Assembly (NCBI GenBank): GCA_018660265.1
Contig: JABJKS010000012.1
Span: 62,001 to 126,000 of the forward strand
From: Rhodospirillaceae bacterium
GTDB taxonomy: Bacteria > Pseudomonadota > Alphaproteobacteria > GCA-2731375
Length of the DNA: 64,000 bases
Direction of reading: 5' to 3'
This document shows positions 17,404 through 26,189 of this stretch, piece after piece. Positions within the stretch are counted from its first letter, which is position 1; each line of letters opens with the position of its first letter. A model generated the notes under the pieces. The model was not told the DNA's origin, made no database searches, and saw only the letters and a list, made by a program, of their open reading frames with translations. The position numbers and the translations under genes were made by a program.

Positions 17404-18401
17404 GTGCTTTGATCCATCGCGCCCGTGGCATTTCCAGCCGTATTTCCAGCCGCTTCACGGCCCCGAACCCCTTCACGATACAGGATATAGATCCCTGTCG
17501 CGACCAGGACCGAGGCCCCGATCAAGGTCCAACGGTCCGGCAGGTCGCCAAAGACCAGATAGCCGAACAATGTGTTCCATAGCAACGCGGTGTAGGCGAG
17601 GGGGGCAAGGACGGCGACAGGGGCGAATTGAAACGATTTGATCAAGGCGTAGTGTCCGACGCCGCCGATAATACCCAACGACGACAGCATCAGCCAATGT
17701 TCGGGCTCAAGGGGCATCTGCCAGAAAAACGGTACGATCAGGCTCATCGCACCGGCCCCGACGATGGCGGAGAAAAACAGCGTGGTAATGGGATCATCGG
17801 TGCGCGACAGCATGCGGGTGGTAATTTGATAGAGGGCAAAGCCAAGGGCCATGACCAACAACAACCAGGCAGCCCAATGCATGACCCCAAGGCCCGGGCG
17901 GACAATGATCATGGCACCTAGAAACCCGACGGCAACGGCGCTCCATCGCCGCGGTCCCACCACCTCGCCCAACAAAGGCACGCTGAGGGCGGTGACCAAC
18001 AGCGGTGAAACGAAACTGATGGAGACCGCATCGGCCAGGGGCATATATTGAATGGCCGTGAAAAAGGCGGCGGTACATAGCAACAACAAAATAGAGCGGA
18101 CCAGTTGCAGGCCGGGACGCCGGGTGCGGAATAGACCCAACCCGCGCCGGGGCATGAAGATTACCGCCATAACCGCAAAGTGACCAAAATACCGGGCCCA
18201 GACCACTTGTGAGACAGGCAAGGTCTGGCCTAGGTATTTAGCTTGAACGTCCAACAATGAAAACAGGAACAGCGCGCCCAGGGCGAGCATAATGCCGGCG
18301 AGTTGGTTTTGCCCCCGCGTTGCCGTCTTTATGACGGTCTTGCCCTCACCAAGTCCCTCGTTCCGCCTGTCATTCGAGCCTCCATCTTTGGGATGGCTCA
18401 C
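17400..18401 (-). CDS. EamA/DMT-family transporter (paralogue 1)
   Basis: The 333-residue protein has about ten transmembrane helices after a ~30-residue hydrophilic N-terminal extension that the paralogue lacks. The two EamA halves are intact. The gene begins directly where the giant coiled-coil gene ends (18401/18402), so the genes look translationally coupled. The C-terminal tail is short and polar. Function beyond metabolite transport is not readable. Confidence 0.88.
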   Translation of the reverse strand: MSHPKDGGSNDRRNEGLGEGKTVIKTATRGQNQLAGIMLALGALFLFSLLDVQAKYLGQTLPVSQVVWARYFGHFAVMAVIFMPRRGLGLFRTRRPGLQLVRSILLLLCTAAFFTAIQYMPLADAVSISFVSPLLVTALSVPLLGEVVGPRRWSAVAVGFLGAMIIVRPGLGVMHWAAWLLLVMALGFALYQITTRMLSRTDDPITTLFFSAIVGAGAMSLIVPFFWQMPLEPEHWLMLSSLGIIGGVGHYALIKSFQFAPVAVLAPLAYTALLWNTLFGYLVFGDLPDRWTLIGASVLVATGIYILYREGVRGREAAGNTAGNATGAMDQST

Positions 18402-21400
18402 TTAGTTCAGGCGTCCCAGGGCTTTGGCCATCAGCATGTACAACTTACCTACATCCGATGATAACAGCACGGCGGAGAGAATATCCTCCGGGTCGTTTTC
18501 CTCTGCCTGCTCCAGGGCTTCTTGGAATTGGGTAAGATAACGGTCCACATGCTCCCGAAAGGCCAGATCATCTTCATAATTGGCCCGGATCGCATCCAGG
18601 GACTTGCTATCCCGGCGGCGGACGATGCGCCGGGCGAATATGCCGCGATCACCATCCAGGTAGCGCTCCCAGGCGTCTTCGGGAACGTTCTTTTCTATGG
18701 CCCGGTCCAGATCAACCGCCAGGGAATTCATTTGTTCCGTGACGAATGTCATGTTGCGCATGAAGGCTTTGCGCCGGTTCAAGACGCTGCTGGCTTCGAT
18801 ATTGGCCGCATCCGCCCGGGCCTTTTCGCTAACCTGGCGCAACTCCTCTGCCTGACTTCGATAGCTTTCGCCGATCTTGTCCGCCGCCTGTCCCGTACGT
18901 TCCGTCAACTGTTCCAATTCGCTGGCGTTACGGGCCAGTTGTTCGCCGAGACCGGCCAGGCGATTTTCGCTGCCCTTGGCCGATGACGACAATTCTTGCA
19001 CCGCCTGGCGCAGGCTGGCGCTCAACTCGGCGATCTGTTGGGCCAGACGGTTGGACTCGCCCCGCAGGTCGGTGCCTTGATCGGCCATGTCCGCGCTGGC
19101 CGCTTTCAGGCGTTCGGCACCCCGTTCGCCGGCCGCGGCTACATTCTGGATTTCCTGGCGGAAGGCAATGCCGGCACCCAGGATCCGTGTCGCCTCCCGA
19201 TCCGATGTCTCGCTTAACGCGGTGGAGGCGTTATCGAAGCTGATATGCGCGCCGCGCAGGCGGGCCGCCGCTTCATCGGCGGCTTCTGCGACGCGCGAGG
19301 TACCCCGCCCCAGAACGTCAATGGCTTCGGTCAGGTCCGTCCGCGACTGTGCTGCCGTCTCGCTCATGCGGTCGGCGCGTTCCTGCAATTCCTGGCTGAC
19401 ATCGCCCGAATGTTGAGACAAGGTATGGCTCTGCTCAATAAAGCGGGTCAATGCCGTCTCCACTCTGGAGGCGGCGGCGGCGGCAACTTCGTTCAATTGA
19501 TCGCTTTGCCCGCGCAGGGACTGCGCCAGACCGGCCATGTTCTCCACCGCCTTGGTGGAGGTGCCTTCCGCCTGCGCACTGCCCTGGCTCAACAAATCCA
19601 TGATCTGGTTCAGATAGGCCCCGCCCTTGGTGGTCGTGGCATCCAGGCCCGCGAGTTCCTTTTGCAGGGCATCCCCGGCCTTGGATAAATCCTCCAATGC
19701 GGTGGAGGAGGCATGGTCCAAGGTATCGGTGCTCTTTTGCAATATGCCTTCGATTTGTGTCGCTTGGGCCGTGATGGTCTCGGTGATTTGTTGCAGGGCC
19801 GTGGCCCGCTCGTGCATGTCATGGCTGAGACGGGCCGTGCGTTGTTCCGCCCTGGCGGCATTTTCTTCCAATACTTCTGCATGGCGTTGCATGGCGGTAC
19901 CCAGGGTCGCCGCCTCGGCCTGGGCGCGGTCGGTTGCGGCGGACAGATTTTGTGAATTGTGATGCAGTGCCTCTCCCGTTGCCTCAATGGCCGTATTGGC
20001 CTGTTCGGCAGCCGCTGTGACACCGTCGGCTTCTTCCCGCAGGCTGGACGTTGTGGCGTGGATTTGGGCCAGGGCGCGTTCGCCCTCCGCCGCCAGATTG
20101 TCCGCGGCCTCGACATAAGCTGTTTCGGTGGCGCGCATTTCCGATTGGGACTGTCTGCCGGCTTCCCCCAGGCTTGTGATGCGGTCTTCAAGCTGGCGGC
20201 TGGCAGCTTCCGTCTGTTCCGCAGCCGCCGTAATGCCGCTTGTACTCCTGTCCAGGGCGGATTGAACTGCTTCTATCCGCTGTCCTGCCGCCGCTGCCGT
20301 CTCGGATACTCTCGTGGCAGCGGTTTGGGCGATTTGCTCAATATGGTCCCCCGCACCGGTGCCCAGTTCACCAAGGTGGCGTTCCGCGCCTGCGGCCACG
20401 CTGCTCATGCGGCTTTCCGTATTCTCGGCAAAGGCAGTGACGCGCTGTTCCGCGCTGTCTGTCAGATCCTCAATGCGGCCTTCCGTACCTTCGGCGAAGG
20501 CGGTTACGCGTTGTTGGGCTGTTCCCGTCAGGTCCTCAATGCGGCCTTCCGTACCTTCGGCGAAGGCGGTTACGCGTTGTTGGGCTGTTCCCGTCAGGTC
20601 CTCAATGCGGCCTTCCGTACCTTCGGCAAAGGCGGTTACGCGTTGTTCCGCTGTTCCGGTCAGGTCTGCAATGCGGCTTTCCGTACCTTCGACAAAGGTC
20701 GTTACGCTTTTTTCCGCGCCGCTCGCCAGGCCCTCTATGCGGCTTTCCGTGCTCTCGGCCAAGGCACTTAGGCGCTGTTCGGCAGCCTCCGTCAAACTTT
20801 CGACGCGGTCGCCGGTATCCTCTGTGAAGGCGCTCAATCGCTGTTCCACCCCGCCGGCCAGGGCGTCGACACGATCTTCGGTGCCTTGGGTAAAGCTTTC
20901 GATCCGGATTTCGGTTGTGGCGGCGATATCTTCGACCCGACCTTCCATGACCCCGGCCATAACTTCGATGCGATCTTCGATCTGACCGGCGGCGGCATCG
21001 ATCCGATCTTCAGCCCCGCCCGTTAGGTCGTCGATCTTTTGCGTCGCGGCTGCAGCAGTGGATTGTACCTGGCTCATAGTGCGGGCCACCCGCTCTCCGG
21101 CCTGGCCCACGGTTTCCGACGTGACCAACGCCGCGTTGGCAATTTCGCCGGTGCGGGCGTCCAGTTTCTGGGTCGTTTCCGCAATCTGTTGGTCGGCCTG
21201 CCAGGCAGCCTGGCGAACGCTTTCCGCCGTTGCCGTCAATTTACTGCCCGCTTCCTCAATACGCCCTTCAGCATGGGTGGCGGTGGCATCGAGGATCTCC
21301 ATATGCTGTTGAACCCGCGCCTCAATCCCGTGGGAGATGACTTCCACCTGGCTGGATATCTGATGCAGGCTATCACCGTCCAGGCGCATGGCTTCGCTGG

Positions 21401-24400
21401 AACGTTTCGCCTCGGCACCAATTTGGCTGGACGCCTGATGCAGTCGATTGCCCTCTTGCGCCAGGCCCTGATGCATTTCGGTACCACGGTTGATCATATC
21501 GTCAACGGCAAGACCCAGGTCGGCAATCTGCCTTCGCAATTCAGCTTCGACGTTGCCGGCCTGGCCAATGGTGCGCCGGGTCAGACCCTCAAGTTGTTCC
21601 ACCACCGCCTCGATCCGGGCTTCAAACTCTGCCTGGATCACAATTGCGGTTTGGCTGGCATCCTGGCCCAATTTTTCGGAATTATCGGCCACGGTCTGGC
21701 CGATATCGTTGATCCGCTGTTCAAAGGCGTTACTTAATTCCAGGGCACTCAGGGCGGCCTGCCGGGCCGCGTCCTCGGTATAAGTGGTGACAATTTCCGC
21801 GCCGTTTTTGAAGGATTGCGCGATCTCTTCGGTCCGGCGATTGACGAACGTGGCGATTTTATCGGTATCGTTGGCGATCTGCACGGTGCGCAACTTGAAC
21901 GCCTGGGCCACGGCTTCCGCCTTTTCCTCGCCCAGCCCCGCGCTTTCGTTTACCGCAGCATTAAATGCCTGCGCCCGGTTGCGCAGTTCAGCCTCCACCT
22001 TGGTGACTGTATCGCGTAGGCCATCCACGGTACTTTCGGCCAGGGACAAAAGATCTGTGCGTCGTGTTTCCAGGTCAGCCAGCAGATCATCGATACGCCC
22101 GGCGGCATGGTCCGTCATGCGGTCGGCGGTCTGGCGCGCCTCGTGCTCTTCTTCCCGCAAGCGTTCGGAAATAACATCGGCATGGCGGGATACGTCCGAC
22201 GTGATGCGCCGGGCGACATCGGCCAGGGCCGTCGCGCGCTCGTCCACGTTGGTCTGTAGATTGGTCCAATCCGTATCAATGGCCTCGATGCTCCGGTTCA
22301 TATCGCCGCTGACCCGTTCAATACGCGACAGCAGGGTCGCGCTCATATCTTCCAGGCGTCGCACAGCATCTTCGGTGGCAGCCGTCGTGGCAGTACGCAG
22401 ATCATCGGTCTGGTCGCGAATACGCTCACCCGTAGATGTCACGCGGGCTTCCATACGGTCGATGGTCTGATCGATTTCCTGGCCAACCCGGCCCACGGTT
22501 TGGCGCACCCCATCGGCCATCTGTTTGGCCTGTTCCCCAACGGCCTTTTGCGTCTTGGCGGATGCGGCCTCAACTGCGGCCAGCTCCTTGGCGTAGTGCT
22601 GGTGCATCTGATCGGCGCTGGCCTCTGCAGTGTCGGTCACTTCTGCGGTACGGGCCTGTAATTGGTCCAGGGACCGGCTGTAATCTTGCCTCAACTGTTC
22701 CACGACCATGCGGACACCATCCGCCATATCAGTTGCGCGGGTGGTGACGGTTTTTTGGTTTTGCGCCGATGCCACATCGATTTCCGCCATCTGTTCGCCG
22801 AAATGCCGGCGCATATGTTCGGCCTGGGACATGGCGTTTGTGGTCATCTCTCCGGTGCGGGTTTCCAGACGATCGATGGACATGTTGAAATGATCGCCCA
22901 GATCGTTCAGGTTCTGCTCCACACTGTCGGCCAGGCGGTCGGCCCGACCGGTCAGGGCGTCGTGGGCCTGATCGGTCGATTGTTCGATGCTCGATAGTTT
23001 CTCCAGATATTGCAGGCGCAACTGCTCCACCCGTTCCAAGGCGTCATCTCGCAAATCGTCGGAGCGGGCGTTCAAACGATCCACCGCACCGTCGAAGGCA
23101 TCCGTCATGGTAGCCAGGTTCTGCCGCATATGGCCGGCCATGCGTTCGTTTTGGCCGGCAATTGTTGTTTGGGCCTGATTGGTCAGCCGCTCGACCTCGG
23201 CCAGTTTCTCACCATAATAGTCGCTCATGGCGTCGGCGCGGGCGGTGGCGGCGTCGGTCATGGTTTCGCCGCGTTGGTCAAGGTGATCAATGTCCTGATC
23301 AAAGCGCTGGCTCAGCTGGTTTAAGTGCTGAGCCAATTCCGCTGCCAAGCTGGTGCCGCGCGCTGCCATTGCGGTTTGACCCGCATCAGCGTTTTGGGCG
23401 ATTTCCGCCAAGCGCGCCTCAAAATGCAGTGCGATGCTGTCGGCATTGTCCGAGGCTTCGTCCTTCATGTCTCCCGCGCGCGCGCTCAGGCGATCTATGG
23501 ACGTATCAAAATCCGCCTCCAAATGGGCCAGGTTTTGCTGTAGGTCATCGGCCATTTGGGTGGAGCGGGTGGAAATATTGGTTTGCGTTTGCTGGCCCGT
23601 ACGCTCGATCTCGCTCAACCGGGTGCTGTAATGCTGGCGCACCTGATCGGCCCGTGCCATGGCTTCTTCGCCCCAGGTGCCGCCGCGTTTGTCCATATGA
23701 TCTATGGTCTGGCCGAATTTCTGGTCCAGTTCACTGACGGATCGTGCCACCCCATCGGCCATGCTGTCGGCCCGCTCGGCAATATTCTGCTGTGCCAGGG
23801 CAGTGGCGTTTTCAATTTCCGAAAGCCGGTCATCATAGTGCTGTCCCAGGCGGTCGGCCTGGCTCATGGCGCTATCGGTCAGGCGATCCGCCCGTGCTTC
23901 GGCCAGATCCATGGCGTCCGCCAGGGCATCGGATTGTGCATTCAGGGCCGCAACCGCGTCTTCCGCCCGACGTTGAGATTGCGCGATGGAGGCTTCAAAA
24001 TTGTTGGCCTGATCCAACAACAGATCGTTGATCTGTGTCCCTTGTTCCGCCAGCCGGTCGGCGGCACCTTCCAAAGACCGTGCCCGCCCGCCCAGTTCCT
24101 CTACCAAAGCCGCCGTCCGCGCGTTGGAGGAGGTGGAGCTGCGGCCAATGTCTTCCACCCGTTGCCGCAGCAGGCTTTCCACCTGTCGGACTTGTTCCGT
24201 TGCCTGTTCCGAAGCATGAGTCAGCTCATCTGCCTGGCTGCGCAGGGCGTTTGAAATCATCTCTATCCGCGCATCCGCCTGATCGTCAGGATAGGTCAGA
24301 CGACGCAGTTCCGCCTGCAACTGTTCTGCGTGATCGGTCATCTCGCTGCCCCGGCGCAGGTAAAACAGCACCAGCCACAACACACCAAGGGGGGCGAAAA

Positions 24401-24701
24401 TCGCGCTCAATACCGCCGCCAGTTCATGCGGCAACAAATAGGCCAGGGCACCCCAGCCTACATAGCCGGTGATATAGCTGAAACAGACAACCAGCCAGAT
24501 GCCGGTAATGACCAGACCCAGCATCAAGCCATGGCGAAAATCAACCTCTCGCCCCGACCACCACCGTGGCGGCCGGCCACTGGGTCCGCCGCCCGAACCA
24601 CCACCATAGCCGCCACCATGCCTGCCATGGCTATTGCGCGCACGGTCGACGGCTTCCGCCTGGATCGGCAGTTGGGTGGGCGGCGTCTCTATCTGCGACA
24701 T
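18402..24701 (-). CDS. Giant membrane-anchored coiled-coil repeat protein (GPR/TipN-like polarity factor candidate)
   Basis: The start at 24701 follows AGAGGA and gives 2,099 residues. A Gly-rich N-terminus (residues ~28-45) precedes hydrophobic segments at ~58-80 and ~84-115; almost everything after is predicted helix. Residues ~288-770 are seven consecutive units of exactly 69 residues (each near HYxxRLAEIE ... FDxxIDRLxAR). Residues ~1250-1450 contain 22-residue apolipoprotein-like units. The last ~120 residues form a distinct non-repeat domain (RKAFMRNMTFVTEQMNSL to the end). The layout resembles Agrobacterium Growth Pole Ring protein and TipN, giant polar organisers of alphaproteobacteria. 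Assignment to that family is by architecture and composition, not alignment. It lies in an operon between a secreted protein and two EamA transporters. Confidence 0.8.
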   Translation of the reverse strand: MSQIETPPTQLPIQAEAVDRARNSHGRHGGGYGGGSGGGPSGRPPRWWSGREVDFRHGLMLGLVITGIWLVVCFSYITGYVGWGALAYLLPHELAAVLSAIFAPLGVLWLVLFYLRRGSEMTDHAEQLQAELRRLTYPDDQADARIEMISNALRSQADELTHASEQATEQVRQVESLLRQRVEDIGRSSTSSNARTAALVEELGGRARSLEGAADRLAEQGTQINDLLLDQANNFEASIAQSQRRAEDAVAALNAQSDALADAMDLAEARADRLTDSAMSQADRLGQHYDDRLSEIENATALAQQNIAERADSMADGVARSVSELDQKFGQTIDHMDKRGGTWGEEAMARADQVRQHYSTRLSEIERTGQQTQTNISTRSTQMADDLQQNLAHLEADFDTSIDRLSARAGDMKDEASDNADSIALHFEARLAEIAQNADAGQTAMAARGTSLAAELAQHLNQLSQRFDQDIDHLDQRGETMTDAATARADAMSDYYGEKLAEVERLTNQAQTTIAGQNERMAGHMRQNLATMTDAFDGAVDRLNARSDDLRDDALERVEQLRLQYLEKLSSIEQSTDQAHDALTGRADRLADSVEQNLNDLGDHFNMSIDRLETRTGEMTTNAMSQAEHMRRHFGEQMAEIDVASAQNQKTVTTRATDMADGVRMVVEQLRQDYSRSLDQLQARTAEVTDTAEASADQMHQHYAKELAAVEAASAKTQKAVGEQAKQMADGVRQTVGRVGQEIDQTIDRMEARVTSTGERIRDQTDDLRTATTAATEDAVRRLEDMSATLLSRIERVSGDMNRSIEAIDTDWTNLQTNVDERATALADVARRITSDVSRHADVISERLREEEHEARQTADRMTDHAAGRIDDLLADLETRRTDLLSLAESTVDGLRDTVTKVEAELRNRAQAFNAAVNESAGLGEEKAEAVAQAFKLRTVQIANDTDKIATFVNRRTEEIAQSFKNGAEIVTTYTEDAARQAALSALELSNAFEQRINDIGQTVADNSEKLGQDASQTAIVIQAEFEARIEAVVEQLEGLTRRTIGQAGNVEAELRRQIADLGLAVDDMINRGTEMHQGLAQEGNRLHQASSQIGAEAKRSSEAMRLDGDSLHQISSQVEVISHGIEARVQQHMEILDATATHAEGRIEEAGSKLTATAESVRQAAWQADQQIAETTQKLDARTGEIANAALVTSETVGQAGERVARTMSQVQSTAAAATQKIDDLTGGAEDRIDAAAGQIEDRIEVMAGVMEGRVEDIAATTEIRIESFTQGTEDRVDALAGGVEQRLSAFTEDTGDRVESLTEAAEQRLSALAESTESRIEGLASGAEKSVTTFVEGTESRIADLTGTAEQRVTAFAEGTEGRIEDLTGTAQQRVTAFAEGTEGRIEDLTGTAQQRVTAFAEGTEGRIEDLTDSAEQRVTAFAENTESRMSSVAAGAERHLGELGTGAGDHIEQIAQTAATRVSETAAAAGQRIEAVQSALDRSTSGITAAAEQTEAASRQLEDRITSLGEAGRQSQSEMRATETAYVEAADNLAAEGERALAQIHATTSSLREEADGVTAAAEQANTAIEATGEALHHNSQNLSAATDRAQAEAATLGTAMQRHAEVLEENAARAEQRTARLSHDMHERATALQQITETITAQATQIEGILQKSTDTLDHASSTALEDLSKAGDALQKELAGLDATTTKGGAYLNQIMDLLSQGSAQAEGTSTKAVENMAGLAQSLRGQSDQLNEVAAAAASRVETALTRFIEQSHTLSQHSGDVSQELQERADRMSETAAQSRTDLTEAIDVLGRGTSRVAEAADEAAARLRGAHISFDNASTALSETSDREATRILGAGIAFRQEIQNVAAAGERGAERLKAASADMADQGTDLRGESNRLAQQIAELSASLRQAVQELSSSAKGSENRLAGLGEQLARNASELEQLTERTGQAADKIGESYRSQAEELRQVSEKARADAANIEASSVLNRRKAFMRNMTFVTEQMNSLAVDLDRAIEKNVPEDAWERYLDGDRGIFARRIVRRRDSKSLDAIRANYEDDLAFREHVDRYLTQFQEALEQAEENDPEDILSAVLLSSDVGKLYMLMAKALGRLN
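20461..20658 (-). repeat. Three near-identical 66-bp tandem repeats (22 residues each)
   Basis: Copies start at 20461, 20527 and 20593. The first two differ by one base and the third by a handful, while flanking units encode the same pattern with much lower DNA identity. Each encodes one 22-residue helix unit containing VTAFAEGTEGRIEDL. The identity points to recent expansion or gene conversion inside the giant gene. Confidence 0.92.
22392..23840 (-). repeat. Seven 69-residue protein repeats in the giant coiled-coil gene
   Basis: Units begin at residues 288, 357, 426, 495, 564, 633 and 702, each with an aromatic pair or H/Q-Y, then a helix ending in (S/A)-x-(I/V)-E. Spacing is 69 residues with no insertion or deletion across the units counted. 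The DNA copies are diverged, so the exact length appears constrained. Confidence 0.88.
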
Positions 24702-25384
24702 TGGGTTGTCCTCTGGAGGCTGGCTTCCGGAGCCATAATAGCAGCGCACTGCGCCAGAAGTATTGGATTATCCAGTCTATCCATGTGGGCATAAGGGGGT
24801 CGGACGTGCTGGACAAGGAAAAATTTCGGCTGAATACCCGTATGGGTGATAGATATTGCAAACCGGACCCGCTGTCCAGGATCAACCTGGCCCTGGGAAA
24901 AGCGGATGACGTCCCTGGGCTCGGTCAAATCATCCACCACACTGAAGCGATCTGACTGAAAGGGCCGGTTCACTTCCGATAGCTGGGCAAAGGATAAACC
25001 GTCGTAATAATCACTGCCCCGGCCCGTCTCAAACTCCAGCTCCAGGGCGAAATAGGTCCAGATATTTTTGGTTCGGTTGATCACAACTTTCTGCAGGGCA
25101 AAGCCCACCGCATGCATGGTTTTCACCCGGCTGCCGAATTTCTCTGCCTCCACATTGATCGCAACGACAACTTCACCATGGCCAAAGACTTCCTCAACCA
25201 AAATAAAGGGATCATCCAGGCTACCCGTGCCCGAGGCGCCCAGCAGGCGGAAATTGTCTGATGCTTCGGAAAATGTAATGCCGTCCAGGCTAATATAGCC
25301 TGCGGCGTGGGTGCGATCTGCCATCGTGCCCAGGATGATGGGCAGTATGATCAGGATGATCAGTTTGATTGGGCGCACCAGCAT
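24689..25384 (-). CDS. Hypothetical secreted protein upstream of the giant gene
   Basis: The start at 25384 has GAGG 8 nt upstream and gives 231 residues. A strongly hydrophobic signal peptide (residues ~6-21) ends in an A-x-A-like site near THA-AGY. The mature part is mixed beta-like with acidic patches, and no family is recognised. Its stop lies 13 bp inside the giant coiled-coil gene, so the two are probably translationally coupled. It follows the halohydrin-dehalogenase-type gene by 16 bp. An envelope role linked to the giant protein is an inference from this coupling. Confidence 0.65.
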   Translation of the reverse strand: MLVRPIKLIILIILPIILGTMADRTHAAGYISLDGITFSEASDNFRLLGASGTGSLDDPFILVEEVFGHGEVVVAINVEAEKFGSRVKTMHAVGFALQKVVINRTKNIWTYFALELEFETGRGSDYYDGLSFAQLSEVNRPFQSDRFSVVDDLTEPRDVIRFSQGQVDPGQRVRFAISITHTGIQPKFFLVQHVRPPYAHMDRLDNPILLAQCAAIMAPEASLQRTTQCRR

Positions 25385-25400
25385 GGCCATGGCCTCAGCT

Positions 25401-26090
25401 TTAGGAAACCCAGCCGCCGGCAAAGGGAATGACCTGGCCGACGAAAAAGTCACTGTCGTTGCTGGCCAGGAACATGGCCAGGGCGACATCTTCCTCGGCC
25501 CGGGCCAAGCGGCCCAAGGGGACATCCCGCTTCAAATTGGCCTGGAATTTGGGGTTTTCCTGCATGCTTTTCGGATAATAGACATCGCTTTCAACGAAAT
25601 TCTGCGCGATCAGGTTGACCTGAATGTTGTTCCGCGCCAATTCCACCCCGACGGCCCGGACATAGGCCGCCTGGGCCCCACGGGCGGCAGTATAGGCCGC
25701 CAGGCGGGCCATGCCGCGTAACGGCGTGGCGCTGCCATAGACGATGATCTTGCCCTGCTCCCGCTCGATCATGCCAGGTGCCGCGGCCCGTACCAGGCGG
25801 TGTAAGGGATGTACCATGATATCAAAGACAGAGGCCCAGATTTCATCGTCAACCTCTGCCACCGGGACGCCGTAATGGTTGGGCGCGGCCAGATTGGCGA
25901 TCAGGATATCCAAGGGACCGGCATCCTTTACGATCTGGGCGGCAGCGCCTGGGTCGGTCAGGTCCGTGCGGTCGGCAATGACCTCGGCACCCGCCGCGCG
26001 AAAGCTTTCAATTGATTGCGGCCCCATATAATCGTCGGCCTGGGTTACCAGTACCCGTTTGCCTGCCAAATTGACCGTCATGTTGTCCAT
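25401..26090 (-). CDS. Halohydrin dehalogenase-type SDR
   Basis: The 229-residue protein has the SDR fold but lacks the NAD(P)-binding Gly motif and the Y-x-x-x-K pair. Instead it shows T16-x4-Y21-x-G23 (TQADDYMG) and S120-x12-Y133-x3-R137 (GSATP ... AYTAAR). These match the signature motifs of halohydrin dehalogenases (T-x4-F/Y-x-G and S-x12-Y-x3-R). The C-terminal segments YYP, RDVPLGRL, FLAS and the late AGGW also resemble HheA/HheC. Such enzymes interconvert vicinal halohydrins and epoxides without a cofactor. It is the first gene of the operon leading to the giant protein and is divergent from a molybdoenzyme. ATGs at 26108 and 26081 are alternative starts. Confidence 0.82.
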   Translation of the reverse strand: MDNMTVNLAGKRVLVTQADDYMGPQSIESFRAAGAEVIADRTDLTDPGAAAQIVKDAGPLDILIANLAAPNHYGVPVAEVDDEIWASVFDIMVHPLHRLVRAAAPGMIEREQGKIIVYGSATPLRGMARLAAYTAARGAQAAYVRAVGVELARNNIQVNLIAQNFVESDVYYPKSMQENPKFQANLKRDVPLGRLARAEEDVALAMFLASNDSDFFVGQVIPFAGGWVS

Positions 26091-26189
26091 AGTCCCCTGG
26101 AAATTCATTAATGTGTATTTCTTACCGGGAATGGTAGACTAGCGGGACGGGGAACGCACCAAATTCCAACTGAATGTCGGGGAACGTAA

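Noticed and set aside
20461-20658. CRISPR array
   Set aside because: The repeats are contiguous coding units without spacers.
18402-24701. Long plus-strand open frames across the giant gene (for example 20314-20985 and 21784-22470)
   Set aside because: They are Ser/Arg-rich antisense shadows of the repeats with no domain or start signal.
25401-26090. Degenerate, inactive SDR
   Set aside because: The missing Gly motif and Y-x-x-x-K are replaced by the full motif set of halohydrin dehalogenases, not by random change.
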